NCBI GenBank assembly: GCA_026393115.1
Contig: JAPLAU010000026.1
Span: forward strand, 1 to 64,000
Origin: Actinomycetota bacterium
GTDB lineage: Bacteria > Actinomycetota > Actinomycetes > S36-B12 > CAIYMF01
DNA: 64,000 bases
Direction: 5' to 3'
The translations under genes and the position numbers were made by a program. This document shows, one piece after another, positions 27,604 to 37,328 of the stretch. The notes beneath the pieces were generated by a model. It made no database searches. It saw nothing but the letters and a program-made list of their open reading frames with translations, and had not been told where the DNA came from. The first letter of the stretch is position 1, and every line of letters starts with the position of its first letter.

Positions 27604-28535
27604 ATTCCTTTGGACCCAAGGTTGCGGTGAGTCGCAGCGATCTCCCTGCCCGCGTCACCGTGTGGGAAGTCGGTGCGCGTGACGGATTGCAGAATGAGTC
27701 GACTGTGATCGACACTTCAAGCAAAGTCGAGTTCATCGATCGACTCACCGATGCCGGACTACCTGTTGTTGAAGCCACCAGTTTCGTGCGAGCTGACCGC
27801 ATTCCACAGCTGGCCGATGCCGCCGACGTGATGGCGGCTATTGATCGGAAACCGGGTGTACGTTACCCCGCGCTCGTTCCAAATCTGCGCGGACTTGAGT
27901 CAGCGATTGCCAGCGGCGTAACCGATATCGCGGTGTTCGCCAGCGCGACCGACACCTTCGCGCAGCGCAACCTAGGCAGACCGATAGCCGAGCAGATGGC
28001 GATGTTTACGCCGGTGATTGAGGCGGCTCGGGCACAGGGTCTTGTCGTGCGCGGCTACGTGTCGATGTGTTTTGGCGATCCGTGGGAAGGCGCGGTCGAC
28101 GCCGGGCAGGTCGTGGGAGTGTGCAACGAGTTGGTCGCGGCTGGCTGCACCGAGTTGAGTTTGGGAGACACCATCGGCGTCGCGACTGCGGGTCAGGTGC
28201 GGGAGGTGTTGGGGCGGCTCGACGCAAGTGGCGTGAGCACTGACACGGTGGGCGTGCACTTCCACGACACCTACGGGCAGGCGTTGGCCAACACACTCGC
28301 CGCTCTGGAATGCGGAATCAGCACAGTCGATTCGTCAGCGGGTGGCTTGGGCGGGTGTCCCTACGCCGAGTCGGCGACGGGCAATCTCGCGACGGAGGAC
28401 CTCGTGTGGATGCTCGATGGACTCGGCATTGAAACTGGTGTCGACCTCGAGAAATTAGTCGCAACATCGGTTTGGATGGCGCAAAAGTTGGGGCGTCCGC
28501 CAGCCTCACGAGTCGTCCGTGCGCTGTCGCGCTGA
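27600..28535 (+). CDS. liuE: hydroxymethylglutaryl-CoA lyase
   Basis: A 311-residue TIM-barrel lyase splitting HMG-CoA into acetoacetate and acetyl-CoA. VGARDGLQNE is the metal and substrate site at the first strand, LGDTIGVA and VHFHDTYGQA give the other metal ligands, and GLGGCPYA contains the signature catalytic cysteine. The GTG start has GGAGG upstream. It ends the leucine-degradation operon. No methylglutaconyl-CoA hydratase or acetoacetate-activating enzyme is encoded nearby, so these steps must come from elsewhere. Confidence 0.93.
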   Translation: MNSFGPKVAVSRSDLPARVTVWEVGARDGLQNESTVIDTSSKVEFIDRLTDAGLPVVEATSFVRADRIPQLADAADVMAAIDRKPGVRYPALVPNLRGLESAIASGVTDIAVFASATDTFAQRNLGRPIAEQMAMFTPVIEAARAQGLVVRGYVSMCFGDPWEGAVDAGQVVGVCNELVAAGCTELSLGDTIGVATAGQVREVLGRLDASGVSTDTVGVHFHDTYGQALANTLAALECGISTVDSSAGGLGGCPYAESATGNLATEDLVWMLDGLGIETGVDLEKLVATSVWMAQKLGRPPASRVVRALSR

Positions 28536-28537
28536 CC

Positions 28538-29416
28538 TCACATCGGGACTGGGTCAGCTTCTTCCGGCATACCCTTGCGCGTCGCCATCCACGAGCCGAT
28601 AAGTACCAGCGGAAAGCCCACGATCATTCCGGTCGTGATCGCTTCACCGAGCAGTAGCACTCCAAGGAACAGCGCTACTACCGGATTGAGGTAGGTGATC
28701 ACCGTCATGCGGGCCGGCCCTACTTCGTTAACGAGTTGGAAGAAGAAAATGAACGCGACCGCGGTGCACACGACGCCGAGCAGTACCACGCACCACCACG
28801 CCTGCGCAGGTACCGGCTCGGTGGGGCGCGTGGCGATGGCGAAGGGCGCGAAGACGACCGTGTTGATCAGCAGTGACACTGCGATGACACCCATGCTCGG
28901 AACGCCAACGAGCCGCTGCGAGATCACCACGGGACCGAACGCGTAGCCAACGACGGTGATCATCAGTAGGACCACCGACGGAAGATAGATCTCGCCGAAG
29001 TCCAAGCCCACCAGCGCTGCGACACCGGCGATGCCGATGAACAGTCCGAGTAGTCGTGTTCCTGTGAAGCGGTCGAGACCCAGTCGAACAGCAATGAGGG
29101 CCGCGACCAGCGGCACGGCGGAGATCATCAGCGCGGTGAACGAACTGGTGAGGTGCTGCTCGGCGAAGGTAACAGCCGGCCACGTGATCATGATTTCGAC
29201 AACGGCGAAGACCGCGATCCAGCCGAGGTAGCCGCGAAGTTGTTTGAGTTCGCCGCGGGCGGCTGCGATAGGAAGCAGGATGGCCGCGCCAATGGCGACT
29301 CGCGCGAACACGACGAACCACGGCGACATCGATTCCACGGCGACGCGGATCATCAGGTACGGGATTCCCCAGATGATCGACAGGCTGATGAACAGCACCC
29401 AGCCGCGGCGAGACAT
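28538..29416 (-). CDS. EamA/DMT-superfamily transporter
   Basis: A 292-residue membrane protein with about ten helices in two EamA repeats. The N-terminal SIIWGIPYLMIRVAVE and the repeat-ending WPAVTFAEQHLTSSF, then ALIAVRLGLDRF, are typical of drug/metabolite exporters that release amino acids or related solutes. Convergent with the HMG-CoA lyase gene with only two bases between stops. Substrate unknown. Confidence 0.85.
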   Translation of the reverse strand: MSRRGWVLFISLSIIWGIPYLMIRVAVESMSPWFVVFARVAIGAAILLPIAAARGELKQLRGYLGWIAVFAVVEIMITWPAVTFAEQHLTSSFTALMISAVPLVAALIAVRLGLDRFTGTRLLGLFIGIAGVAALVGLDFGEIYLPSVVLLMITVVGYAFGPVVISQRLVGVPSMGVIAVSLLINTVVFAPFAIATRPTEPVPAQAWWCVVLLGVVCTAVAFIFFFQLVNEVGPARMTVITYLNPVVALFLGVLLLGEAITTGMIVGFPLVLIGSWMATRKGMPEEADPVPM

Positions 29417-29466
29417 AGCGCCATTGTGTCGGGCCGGTGGCTACCGCGACCTCCCGGTACCGGACA

Positions 29467-31944
29467 CTACGAACGAATCCGCTCGCTCGTGGGGTCATAC
29501 CAAGGCCTGAGTGACGCAGATGCTGCGATGCGCTCGCAGGCGACCTCTATTTGGTACGTTCCCTCGATCACCCACTCGTTCGAGATCGGTGCATCTTCAG
29601 ATCGCACGTAGCCCATCCCAAGAGACGCGCCAACGGTGTGCCCGTGCATGCCGGAGGTAATACGTCCAACGATCGTTCCATCACGCCAGATCGGTTCGTT
29701 GTGGTACATCAGAGCATCGGAATCGGTGAGTTGGAATTGAACAAGTCGTTGGAGCATTCCTTCATCGCGACGTCGAAGTAGCGCCTCGCGACCGATGAAT
29801 CCTCCTGGCTTATCCCAGGCGACTGCAAACCCGAGCCCGGCTTCAAGGGGAGTTTCATCGGTGGAAATATCGTGACCCCAGTGTCGGTAGCCCTTCTCCA
29901 TGCGCAGTGAATTCAGTGCGTGGTAGCCAGCGGGTCTCAATCCGTGGTCGGCGCCGACTGCCCAGATCGCGTCGAAGACTCCGGCGGCGAATTCAGTGGG
30001 CACATACAGTTCCCAACCGAGCTCGCCGACGTAGGTGATTCGGCTTGCACGAACCCGCGCGTACCCAAGGTCGATCTGGCGAGAGTGGCTGAAAGGAAAC
30101 GCCTCATTGGAAAGGTCCTCAGACGTCAGTTGCGAAAGTAGGGCGCGAGAGTTCGGACCCATAATGCCCAGCACTGCCTGCGCACTTGTCACATCGACGG
30201 CGGCGCATCTCGCGTCGTTGGGGATATGGCGACGTAACCACGTGAGGTCACGTATCTGCGTCGCGGCCGCCGTCACCACCAGGAATCGGTCGTCGGCTTC
30301 GCGCGTGATCGTGAGGTCGGCCTCGATCGTGCCGCGCTCATTGAGCCATTGCGTGTACACGACCCGTCCGGGCTCGACGGCAATATTGTTCGCGCACACC
30401 TGATTCAACACAGCTTCGGCGTCGGGCCCCTGCACCACATATTTCCCGAACGAAGATTGGTCGAAAATGCCGACCGCCTCGCGTACCGCCGCGTGCTCTG
30501 CCGCTGAGTACCCGAACCAGTTCTGCCGACCGTAGGAATACTCGTACGTCGGTTCTACATCGGGTGGCGCGAACCAGTTCGCGCGCTCCCAACCTGCTGT
30601 CTCGCCAAAGCAAGCACCGAGTGCTGTCAGCCGGTCATGCAGGGTTGAGCGCCGCACTCCGCGGGCGGTCGCTGGCTGACGGAACGGCCAGTGCATGTCG
30701 TAGAGCAAGCCGAGCGTTTCCACTGTTCGGTCGTGAAGGTAAGAGGCATTGTGCTGAAAGGGCATCATTCGACGGACGTCGACATCCCACAGATCCATGG
30801 GGGGATGCCCGTCGATGATCCAGTCTGCCAGCACCGTGCCGGCTCCTCCGGACGACTGAATACCAATCGAGTTGAATCCGCACGCCATGAATAGACCCGG
30901 TACGTCAGGTGACTCCCCCAACAGATATCGGTCATCAGGGGTGAACGATTCAGGGCCATTGAAAAACAAACGGATGCCTGTGTCGGCTAGAACCGGCATG
31001 CGATGGATTGCGGACTCTAATTGCGGAGTGATGTGATCGATGTCCGGTGGCAGTGTTCCGAAGCTGAAGTCAGCGGGAATTCCGCTCGACTGGCCCTTCG
31101 CCGCCATTCCCCATGGCTTGGCAACTGGTTCGAACCAGCCGACGAGTAGTTTCCCGGCCTCTTCCTTGAAGTAGGCGAATCCATCTGGATCGCGCAACAC
31201 GGGCATGCTCGGAGAGATTTCGGCGAGCTCCTCGGTAACGATGTAGAAATGCTCGGCGGCATGCAGTGGCACTGTGGCGCCGGCCGGACCACCAAGTTCG
31301 CGGGCCCACATACCCGCCGCGTTCACTACTACGTCAGCGCGCAATTCCCCGCGCTCGCCGTCGAGTGTGTATTCGACCCCCACCGCTCGTCCGCCCTCGA
31401 CCACGATGCGCTCGACGCGGATATGTTCACGAATGATGACCCCGCGATCACGCGCGCCCTTGGCAAGTGAGCGGGTGGTGTCGACAGGGTTCGTGACTCC
31501 GTCACCAGGTAGATGTACTGCACCGACTAGGTCATTGATGTTGGCGAGAGGCACGAGTTCCTTCGCCTCACCTGGTGTCAAGACATTCACCTCGAGGCCG
31601 AAGACACGCGCCATGCTTGCGCCCCGCTTGAGTTCCTCGAACCGTGCAGGGGTGGTGGCCACGGAAACCGAACCCCGCTGCTGGAAGCCGGTGGCCTGCC
31701 CGGTGTCGGCCTCGAGATTTGCGAACAGTTGAGTGGTGTACTGCGCAAGGCGGGTCAGATTATGTGTGGCGCGCAGTTGACCGACGAGACCTGCTGCGTG
31801 CCACGTTGTTCCGCTGGTGAGCTCGGATCGCTCCAGCAGCACAACGTCGGTTACTCCCCGCTTGGCGAGGTGATAGGCCACGCTGCACCCGATGATGCCG
31901 CCGCCAATGATGACAACGCGCGCGTGGTCCGGCAAATCGTTCAT
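29467..31944 (-). CDS. dimethylglycine/sarcosine dehydrogenase-like flavoprotein
   Basis: An 825-residue two-part enzyme. Residues 1-370 are a DAO-type FAD domain with VVIIGGGIIGCSVAYHLAKRG, and H49 in SGTTWHAAGL matches the histidine that binds FAD covalently in dimethylglycine dehydrogenase. After the FAO_M linker, residues 430-800 are a GcvT-like folate domain (SFGKYVVQGPDAE, ITYVGELGWELYVP, MEKGYRHWGHDI). Family members remove an N-methyl group and pass it to tetrahydrofolate. It is the last gene of the minus arm; its ATG overlaps the alcohol dehydrogenase stop. The exact N-methyl substrate is unknown. Confidence 0.88.
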   Translation of the reverse strand: MNDLPDHARVVIIGGGIIGCSVAYHLAKRGVTDVVLLERSELTSGTTWHAAGLVGQLRATHNLTRLAQYTTQLFANLEADTGQATGFQQRGSVSVATTPARFEELKRGASMARVFGLEVNVLTPGEAKELVPLANINDLVGAVHLPGDGVTNPVDTTRSLAKGARDRGVIIREHIRVERIVVEGGRAVGVEYTLDGERGELRADVVVNAAGMWARELGGPAGATVPLHAAEHFYIVTEELAEISPSMPVLRDPDGFAYFKEEAGKLLVGWFEPVAKPWGMAAKGQSSGIPADFSFGTLPPDIDHITPQLESAIHRMPVLADTGIRLFFNGPESFTPDDRYLLGESPDVPGLFMACGFNSIGIQSSGGAGTVLADWIIDGHPPMDLWDVDVRRMMPFQHNASYLHDRTVETLGLLYDMHWPFRQPATARGVRRSTLHDRLTALGACFGETAGWERANWFAPPDVEPTYEYSYGRQNWFGYSAAEHAAVREAVGIFDQSSFGKYVVQGPDAEAVLNQVCANNIAVEPGRVVYTQWLNERGTIEADLTITREADDRFLVVTAAATQIRDLTWLRRHIPNDARCAAVDVTSAQAVLGIMGPNSRALLSQLTSEDLSNEAFPFSHSRQIDLGYARVRASRITYVGELGWELYVPTEFAAGVFDAIWAVGADHGLRPAGYHALNSLRMEKGYRHWGHDISTDETPLEAGLGFAVAWDKPGGFIGREALLRRRDEGMLQRLVQFQLTDSDALMYHNEPIWRDGTIVGRITSGMHGHTVGASLGMGYVRSEDAPISNEWVIEGTYQIEVACERIAASASLRPWYDPTSERIRS

Positions 31945-32984
31945 GACGTCACCGTACGTGCTGCGAGTTGTGGTAGCACGACTGCGCGTCCGCTGATGGT
32001 TCCCGAGCGCAGATCGTCGATCGCGTGATTGATGTCCTCGAGTGAGTAGGTGGTCAATGGCATCGTGAGTCGGTGAGTCTGGGCAAGCCGAACTACCTCG
32101 TGCAGGTCGCTGAGAGTGCCGGCGACCACCGTGGTGAGGGTCACTTCGGGAGCGAGCGATTCGAAGCCGTACGACAGATGACCACCGGAAAGGCCCAGCA
32201 GTGCAATCACGCCGCGGGTGCCGGTGATCTGCGCCGCTAGCGCGAGAGTCTGGTCGCTCCCCACGAAATCGATCACCGCCCGGCAGCCTTCCCCCGCCGT
32301 GTAGTCGAGAATCTCAGCGGCTACTTGTTCGTGCGAGAGAACGCAATGATGAGCGCCGGCTTCGGCTGCGCGCGTCAGCGCTGATGGTCGTTGATCGACA
32401 GCAATGACGATGGCATCGCTCAGGCTGCGCAGATAGTGCAGGGCGTATTGGCCGAGTCCGCCGGCTCCCACTACGGTCACCGCGCTGCCAGCCGTCAGCC
32501 AAGGAAGTACCCGTTGCACAGCCGCATAGGCGCACAGCGCAGCGCATCCGAAGGGTGTTCCTTCCACAGCAGAGATGTTTCCGAGCGGGACAACATGCCG
32601 TGCGTGTGGAACCAAGACATATTCGGCGAAACCGCCATCCGCGGTCGATCCCGCCTCCAGCCCCTGAGGACATAGTTGCTCGTATCCGGTCAGACACCAC
32701 TGGCATCGCCCGCAGCCCCAGCCCACCATCACCGCCACCGGTGTTCCGATATCGAGACCCTGTACGTCCGGGCCCACCGCGTCGACAACGCCAGCAATCT
32801 CATGCCCTGGGGTCACGGGACGGCGAACGAGGTGTTCGAACTGCCCGTCGAGCACGTGAAGATCGGAATGGCAGATCCCCGCGCCCATCACTGCCACCCG
32901 CACCGAGTCGTTCGTGGGAACAGGTGTGGTCAGGTCAATCACTTCAAGCGTGGTGGCGTTCGGGAATAGCCGGGCGGCTCTCAT
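31941..32984 (-). CDS. zinc-dependent medium-chain alcohol dehydrogenase
   Basis: A 347-residue MDR-family NAD(P)-dependent dehydrogenase. The catalytic zinc site is seen in GAGICHSDLHV and TPGHEIAGVV, the structural zinc is held by four cysteines in CGRCQWCLTGYEQLC, and the cofactor loop is VVGAGGLGQYAL. It oxidises an alcohol or reduces an aldehyde. Its ATG overlaps the amidohydrolase stop by one base (TAATG), so it is in the minus-arm operon. The substrate may be an alcohol or carbinolamine formed by the upstream enzymes, which is inference. Confidence 0.9.
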   Translation of the reverse strand: MRAARLFPNATTLEVIDLTTPVPTNDSVRVAVMGAGICHSDLHVLDGQFEHLVRRPVTPGHEIAGVVDAVGPDVQGLDIGTPVAVMVGWGCGRCQWCLTGYEQLCPQGLEAGSTADGGFAEYVLVPHARHVVPLGNISAVEGTPFGCAALCAYAAVQRVLPWLTAGSAVTVVGAGGLGQYALHYLRSLSDAIVIAVDQRPSALTRAAEAGAHHCVLSHEQVAAEILDYTAGEGCRAVIDFVGSDQTLALAAQITGTRGVIALLGLSGGHLSYGFESLAPEVTLTTVVAGTLSDLHEVVRLAQTHRLTMPLTTYSLEDINHAIDDLRSGTISGRAVVLPQLAARTVTS

Positions 32985-34543
32985 TAGCTGCCCTGCCAGA
33001 CACGAGCTCCACCGACATACGTGGCCAGTACTTCTATCTCACCCGCCGGCGGTGCGTTCGGCGCCAGTGGATCATCTGTCAGTAGCGCGAAGTCAGCGAA
33101 TGAACCTGGGGCGATGCAGCCGGCCACCCCTTCGGAGAATCCGCCGAAGGCAGAGCCGGATGTAAACAGCGCCAGAGCGTCGCGGACGTCGAGAGCCTCT
33201 TGCGGGTGGAAGGTGCTTCCATCGCGGCGCTGACGGGCCACGGCGGTGTCGACGTTTCCCAGTATTGACACACTTGAAGGGACGGTTCCGGTGCTGTCGG
33301 TTCCACCCACGAGTCGAATTCCGGCGGCAAGCAAAGTGCGTAGCGGTGCTCGCGGCCCGGAGGGATCGGCGGTCATACTGTGCAGAAATTGCGGAGTGGT
33401 GACAAGCAGCGCACCTGAATCCCGAACGGCTGGGAGATCGTCGAGGTCAATGAAGTCTCCGCCGTGTTCGATGCGGTGGCGTCGCGGGTTACTGCCATCG
33501 GGAGTCGACAGGTAGATCGCTTCGGCGGCCATTCGAACGCCTCGCGAATTGAGCGAGTGCAACCAGACCTGGAAACCCCTCGAGTCGGCATCACGCACGA
33601 ACGAGTTCAGTGACTCTTGAGTCCACTTGGGGTCGTCAAGCGGAACACCGAGTCCGTCATGAGCGCATCCGTTCACGAAGACTTTGATGCCACCGAAACG
33701 GAATGAGTCGCTCGTGGCGTCGATGCGTGCGAGTTCATCGGCCTCGTCGAGTGTCGCGACGCCAGGTGAGATCAGGTAGTAACGCTGTCGCAGTGACATC
33801 GCGTTTGCTTGGTGCAACGTTCGTAGTTGCTCGACCTGATGAAGGTTCTCCGGCATGGTGTGCACCGTCGTCGTGCCGGCTGCGTTGAACATGTCTCGGC
33901 CGTGGGTGATCACTGCGTGGTCAAAGCCCTCGGGCGTCACCGGTGGAGGCACCATCATGAAGATTTCGGTCACGACGCCGGTAGGAACTCCGGCAGAATC
34001 TCGATGCACTACGCCGTGGAAGGGATGAATCGAATCGGGCTCCCATAAACCCAGACGATGGAAGCCTGCGGTGTTGAGGGAAGCAACGTGCAGACTTGCG
34101 AACACGGCGAGCGGTCGGTCGGAGCAAATGGCGTCGAGTTCTTCGCGTGAGAACAGTCGCTGCTCCTCGACCTTTTCGTTCATAGCAAACGACGACCGAC
34201 AGAGCAGCCAATCCCAGTCGCCGCGGGGTCGGTCAAGTGAGGCGCGGATCTGTTCGGCCACTTCCGACAGTGAACGGTACGGAGGTGTATGGACAGGAAC
34301 CCAGCCATCGGTGGTGACGCAGGTGATTTCAAAGTGGCAGTGACCGTCAACGAAGCCCGGAACCACCGCGGCTCCGGCGCAATCGATCACATCGGCGTCA
34401 CCCGCGCGAGCCAGTACTTCCGTCAGCGAACCGACCGCAGTGATGACACCGTTCTCCGCGAGGAAGGCAGTGCTTCGGGGGACTGACTCGGGTTGAGCCA
34501 CGAGTCGAGCGTTGACCACCGCTACGCGCCTAGCGGTCAACAT
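32984..34543 (-). CDS. amidohydrolase (YtcJ-like, Amidohydro_3)
   Basis: A 519-residue metal-dependent hydrolase. Metal ligands appear in order: VDGHCHFE (HxH), the lysine candidate in GGIKVFVNG, VWLHSLNSRG, RIEHGGDF and the aspartate in VGGTDSTG. The C-terminal beta-sandwich returns with GSFADFALLTDDPL and ends VGGARVW, typical of exoenzyme-like amidohydrolases such as YtcJ. Relatives cut N-formyl, amide or cyclic amide bonds. The start overlaps the end of the M20 peptidase by seven bases. No signal peptide, so cytoplasmic. Confidence 0.87.
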   Translation of the reverse strand: MLTARRVAVVNARLVAQPESVPRSTAFLAENGVITAVGSLTEVLARAGDADVIDCAGAAVVPGFVDGHCHFEITCVTTDGWVPVHTPPYRSLSEVAEQIRASLDRPRGDWDWLLCRSSFAMNEKVEEQRLFSREELDAICSDRPLAVFASLHVASLNTAGFHRLGLWEPDSIHPFHGVVHRDSAGVPTGVVTEIFMMVPPPVTPEGFDHAVITHGRDMFNAAGTTTVHTMPENLHQVEQLRTLHQANAMSLRQRYYLISPGVATLDEADELARIDATSDSFRFGGIKVFVNGCAHDGLGVPLDDPKWTQESLNSFVRDADSRGFQVWLHSLNSRGVRMAAEAIYLSTPDGSNPRRHRIEHGGDFIDLDDLPAVRDSGALLVTTPQFLHSMTADPSGPRAPLRTLLAAGIRLVGGTDSTGTVPSSVSILGNVDTAVARQRRDGSTFHPQEALDVRDALALFTSGSAFGGFSEGVAGCIAPGSFADFALLTDDPLAPNAPPAGEIEVLATYVGGARVWQGS

Positions 34544-35820
34544 GAGGCGAGGAACCTGTCTAGTACGCGAACTCCGAATTCCAGCGACTCCACTGGTACT
34601 CGCTCGTCAATTCCGTGGAAGAGGGCACTGAAGTCAAGGTCAGGAGGAAGTTGGAGAGGGACAAAGCCGAAGCAGCGAATGCCGAGCTCAGAAAAGACTT
34701 TGGCGTCGGTGCCACCGGTGAGTAGGTACGGGACTGGAATAGCCGAGGCGTCCTCGGCTCGGAGCGCGGCACACATCGCGTCGACCAGCGCCCCTTCGAA
34801 TTCGGTTTGCACGGATATCCCGTGAGTCATGACTTCGACCTGCACTGAATCACCGGCAAGTCGCACCACGTCATCCATCAAGTCTTGCTCGTATCCGGGC
34901 AAGAAGCGCGCATCGATAATTGCGGTGGCCTCCGAAGGCACCACGTTGCTTTGGTATCCGGCGTCGAGCCGAGTGGGGTTGGCCGTGTTACGCAGGCATG
35001 CTCCAACCATCCGAGCGAGGCCCCCTAGTTCGGGTAGCCATTCCTCCGCCTGTGCTGGGTCGAGTTCATGCCCGACGATCGGCTCCAGTTCCCGTAGCAG
35101 GACAGCGACTTCTGGGATGACATGAATGGGGAAGTCGTGGGATCCGATGCGCGAGACCGCACCGGCCAATCGTGTGACTGCGTTATCTGGGTGAATCATT
35201 GACCCGTGGCCGGGTCGACCGGTCGCGCGTAGCTTGAGCCACGCGATTCCTTTCTCGGCCGTCTGCAGCAAATACAGTCGGGCGGTATCGCCGAGCGAGA
35301 CGCTAAACCCACCGACTTCCCCAATCGCCTCAGTACAGTCCGCGAAGAGGTCGGCATGATTGGCCGCGAGCCAGCGCGACCCGGCAGGGCTTCCCATCTC
35401 TTCATCGGCCAGGAACGCAACAACAAGGTCGCGCGGTGGTCGGATACCCTCGCGGGCCCATCGACGTAGCACGGTGATCACCATGGCGTCCATATCTTTC
35501 ATATCAACAGCACCGCGACCCCAGACGTATCCATCGCGCACTTCACCACTGAATGGATGAACCGACCACTCCCCGGCCTGAGCGGGAACGACATCGAGGT
35601 GGCCCTGAATGAGCAGCGGCGGCCTACGTGGGTCGGTACCCTCAATCCGCGCGATCACATTGGATCGCCCGGGTTCCCCCTCGAGAATTGTCGATTCGAT
35701 CCCCACTTCGTCGAACAGGGCGGCGATGTACTCGGCTGCCGGCCTCTCCGGCATTCCGGGATTGCTGGTGTCAAAGCGAATGAGGTCGCTAAGAATGGTG
35801 ACCACTTCAGACGTCGTCAC
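34537..35820 (-). CDS. M20-family metallopeptidase/amidase
   Basis: A 427-residue zinc amidohydrolase of the M20 (ACY1/DapE/CPG2) family. Metal ligands and the general base are visible: IQGHLDVVPA, WGRGAVDMKD, LADEEMGSP and the late LFHGIDERVP histidine. The dimerisation domain is inserted at about residues 195-320 (ATGRPGHGSM start). Enzymes of this type hydrolyse dipeptides, N-acyl or N-carbamoyl amino acids. The GTG start has AGGAGG upstream and overlaps the stop of the cytosolic binding-protein gene (GTGA). Confidence 0.9.
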   Translation of the reverse strand: MTTSEVVTILSDLIRFDTSNPGMPERPAAEYIAALFDEVGIESTILEGEPGRSNVIARIEGTDPRRPPLLIQGHLDVVPAQAGEWSVHPFSGEVRDGYVWGRGAVDMKDMDAMVITVLRRWAREGIRPPRDLVVAFLADEEMGSPAGSRWLAANHADLFADCTEAIGEVGGFSVSLGDTARLYLLQTAEKGIAWLKLRATGRPGHGSMIHPDNAVTRLAGAVSRIGSHDFPIHVIPEVAVLLRELEPIVGHELDPAQAEEWLPELGGLARMVGACLRNTANPTRLDAGYQSNVVPSEATAIIDARFLPGYEQDLMDDVVRLAGDSVQVEVMTHGISVQTEFEGALVDAMCAALRAEDASAIPVPYLLTGGTDAKVFSELGIRCFGFVPLQLPPDLDFSALFHGIDERVPVESLEFGVRVLDRFLASC

Positions 35821-37328
35821 GCGTCCTCCTGGTGTGCGGATCTCTCGCTGCGGCGGCTATCGCCCGTCATTCGCAGGTCGCCGTAGAGGGGGTACAACGT
35901 GCGTGGTGAGAGTCCGAAGTTGGTGGCAGCGCGATCGACTGCGAGCGTTTCGGTGGGGGAGCACAGGGGTAGGTACGGCAGGTTCTCCATGAAGAGCCGC
36001 TGGGCGTTCTCAGCGGCTCCGCGCAGTTCGCCTTCGCGCGCGCGCAGGAAACTGTCGAAAGCGTCGTCAACGGCAGGAATCATCGAGCGCTGCCAGTTAC
36101 CTCCTGCGGGCTCGATGCAATCTGAACTCGAGAAGCCCATCGCTGCTTCCATTCCGTCTTGCCACAGCCACTTGCTCAGGAAGGAATCCGGACCGTCGGC
36201 TACGGAACGATAGAAGTCTTCAAAGGGTTGGTGGTAATTGAAACGCAACCGAATTCCGAACGGCGCTAGTTGCTGTGTCAATTCGTTCGCCAGCCGTCTG
36301 AAAACGGCAGTGTCTTGAGTGGCGCACTCGAGATCGAGTACGAAGCCGTCGCGCTCAAGAATCCCGTCGGCGCCGGGCCGGAAACCCATCGTCGCCAACT
36401 CCTGCGTGGCCTGCGCGCGCGCCAAGGACTGATCGACAGTGGGGGTGTAATCCCCGGCGAATTCGTCGATGACAGGAAGCGGTGAAGTCGCGGGATGGCC
36501 GGCGCCATTCAGCGCTGAGGCGACAAGGGCATCACGATCGATGAGCCCGTAAACGGCACGGCGCAATGGGAGATGGTCGAAGCCGGCGGGAAAACTCAGG
36601 GCTAGATAGAACTGCGAGGCTTGCGGCTGCGAGTCAATTCTCCACCGTGCATCGTCGGAGGAAACGAAAGTCGCCGGCACCTCTCGTACCGCGTCAAACT
36701 GCCGTGAACTCAGACAGTGCGCTCGTTCTTCGTCGTCGACCACCGAGCTCCACCGAAGTGTGTGAGGCTGGCCGATTTGTCGCGTGCCGACAAGTTCGGC
36801 CGTCACCGCCGTGGGCGAGAAACTCACTAGCCGGTAGAGACCCGTTCCGTCGGCAGCGGTGACGCCGAAGTCGTCGCCCCATTCACGCCAGGTTCGGGGG
36901 TTCGCGATCGCGGTGTGTGTTCCCCAAAGCAACACTGGAAGGCGAGCGCAAGGAAAGAGGAGCCGTACTTCAACGGTGAGGTCATCGAGCGACCGCACCG
37001 AATCGACCGGATCCCAATACCAGACCTGGCGGGGTAGGCCTTCTCCCCACCGACAGAGTTCGAGAGCCTCGACGACTGCGCGTGAATCACACGGATCTCC
37101 CGAGTGGAAGCGCGCTCCTTCACGCAATCGCAGTCGCCACGACATTCCGTCGGCGCTGATCTGCCAGTTCTGTGCCAGTCCCGGTGCGGGAAGTCCATCG
37201 GGCCCCTTGGTCAAGAGCGTTTCGTAGATTGCGACGCTGGGGGGATCAATGTGGTCACCTCGTACCGGATCGAGTCGGGTAAACCCGTACTCGAAGACTT
37301 CCTCGAAGTCGGCGCGAGGGCCGGTCAT
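35817..37328 (-). CDS. family 5 solute-binding protein lacking an export signal
   Basis: A 503-residue protein of the peptide/nickel binding family (SBP_bac_5). The mature fold begins at once: FEYGFTRLDPV near residue 12 and the family hallmark LREGARFHSGD at about 69-78. There is no signal peptide, twin arginine or lipobox cysteine, and the upstream gene overlaps the ATG, so none can be hidden upstream. It is a paralogue of the Tat lipoprotein at 41832: both have FHSG, a KWLW motif (386-389 here) and a matching C-terminal pattern ending LYP-Y-D. It probably acts in the cytoplasm, perhaps as a carrier or scaffold for the M20 enzyme translated with it. Confidence 0.88.
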   Translation of the reverse strand: MTGPRADFEEVFEYGFTRLDPVRGDHIDPPSVAIYETLLTKGPDGLPAPGLAQNWQISADGMSWRLRLREGARFHSGDPCDSRAVVEALELCRWGEGLPRQVWYWDPVDSVRSLDDLTVEVRLLFPCARLPVLLWGTHTAIANPRTWREWGDDFGVTAADGTGLYRLVSFSPTAVTAELVGTRQIGQPHTLRWSSVVDDEERAHCLSSRQFDAVREVPATFVSSDDARWRIDSQPQASQFYLALSFPAGFDHLPLRRAVYGLIDRDALVASALNGAGHPATSPLPVIDEFAGDYTPTVDQSLARAQATQELATMGFRPGADGILERDGFVLDLECATQDTAVFRRLANELTQQLAPFGIRLRFNYHQPFEDFYRSVADGPDSFLSKWLWQDGMEAAMGFSSSDCIEPAGGNWQRSMIPAVDDAFDSFLRAREGELRGAAENAQRLFMENLPYLPLCSPTETLAVDRAATNFGLSPRTLYPLYGDLRMTGDSRRSERSAHQEDA

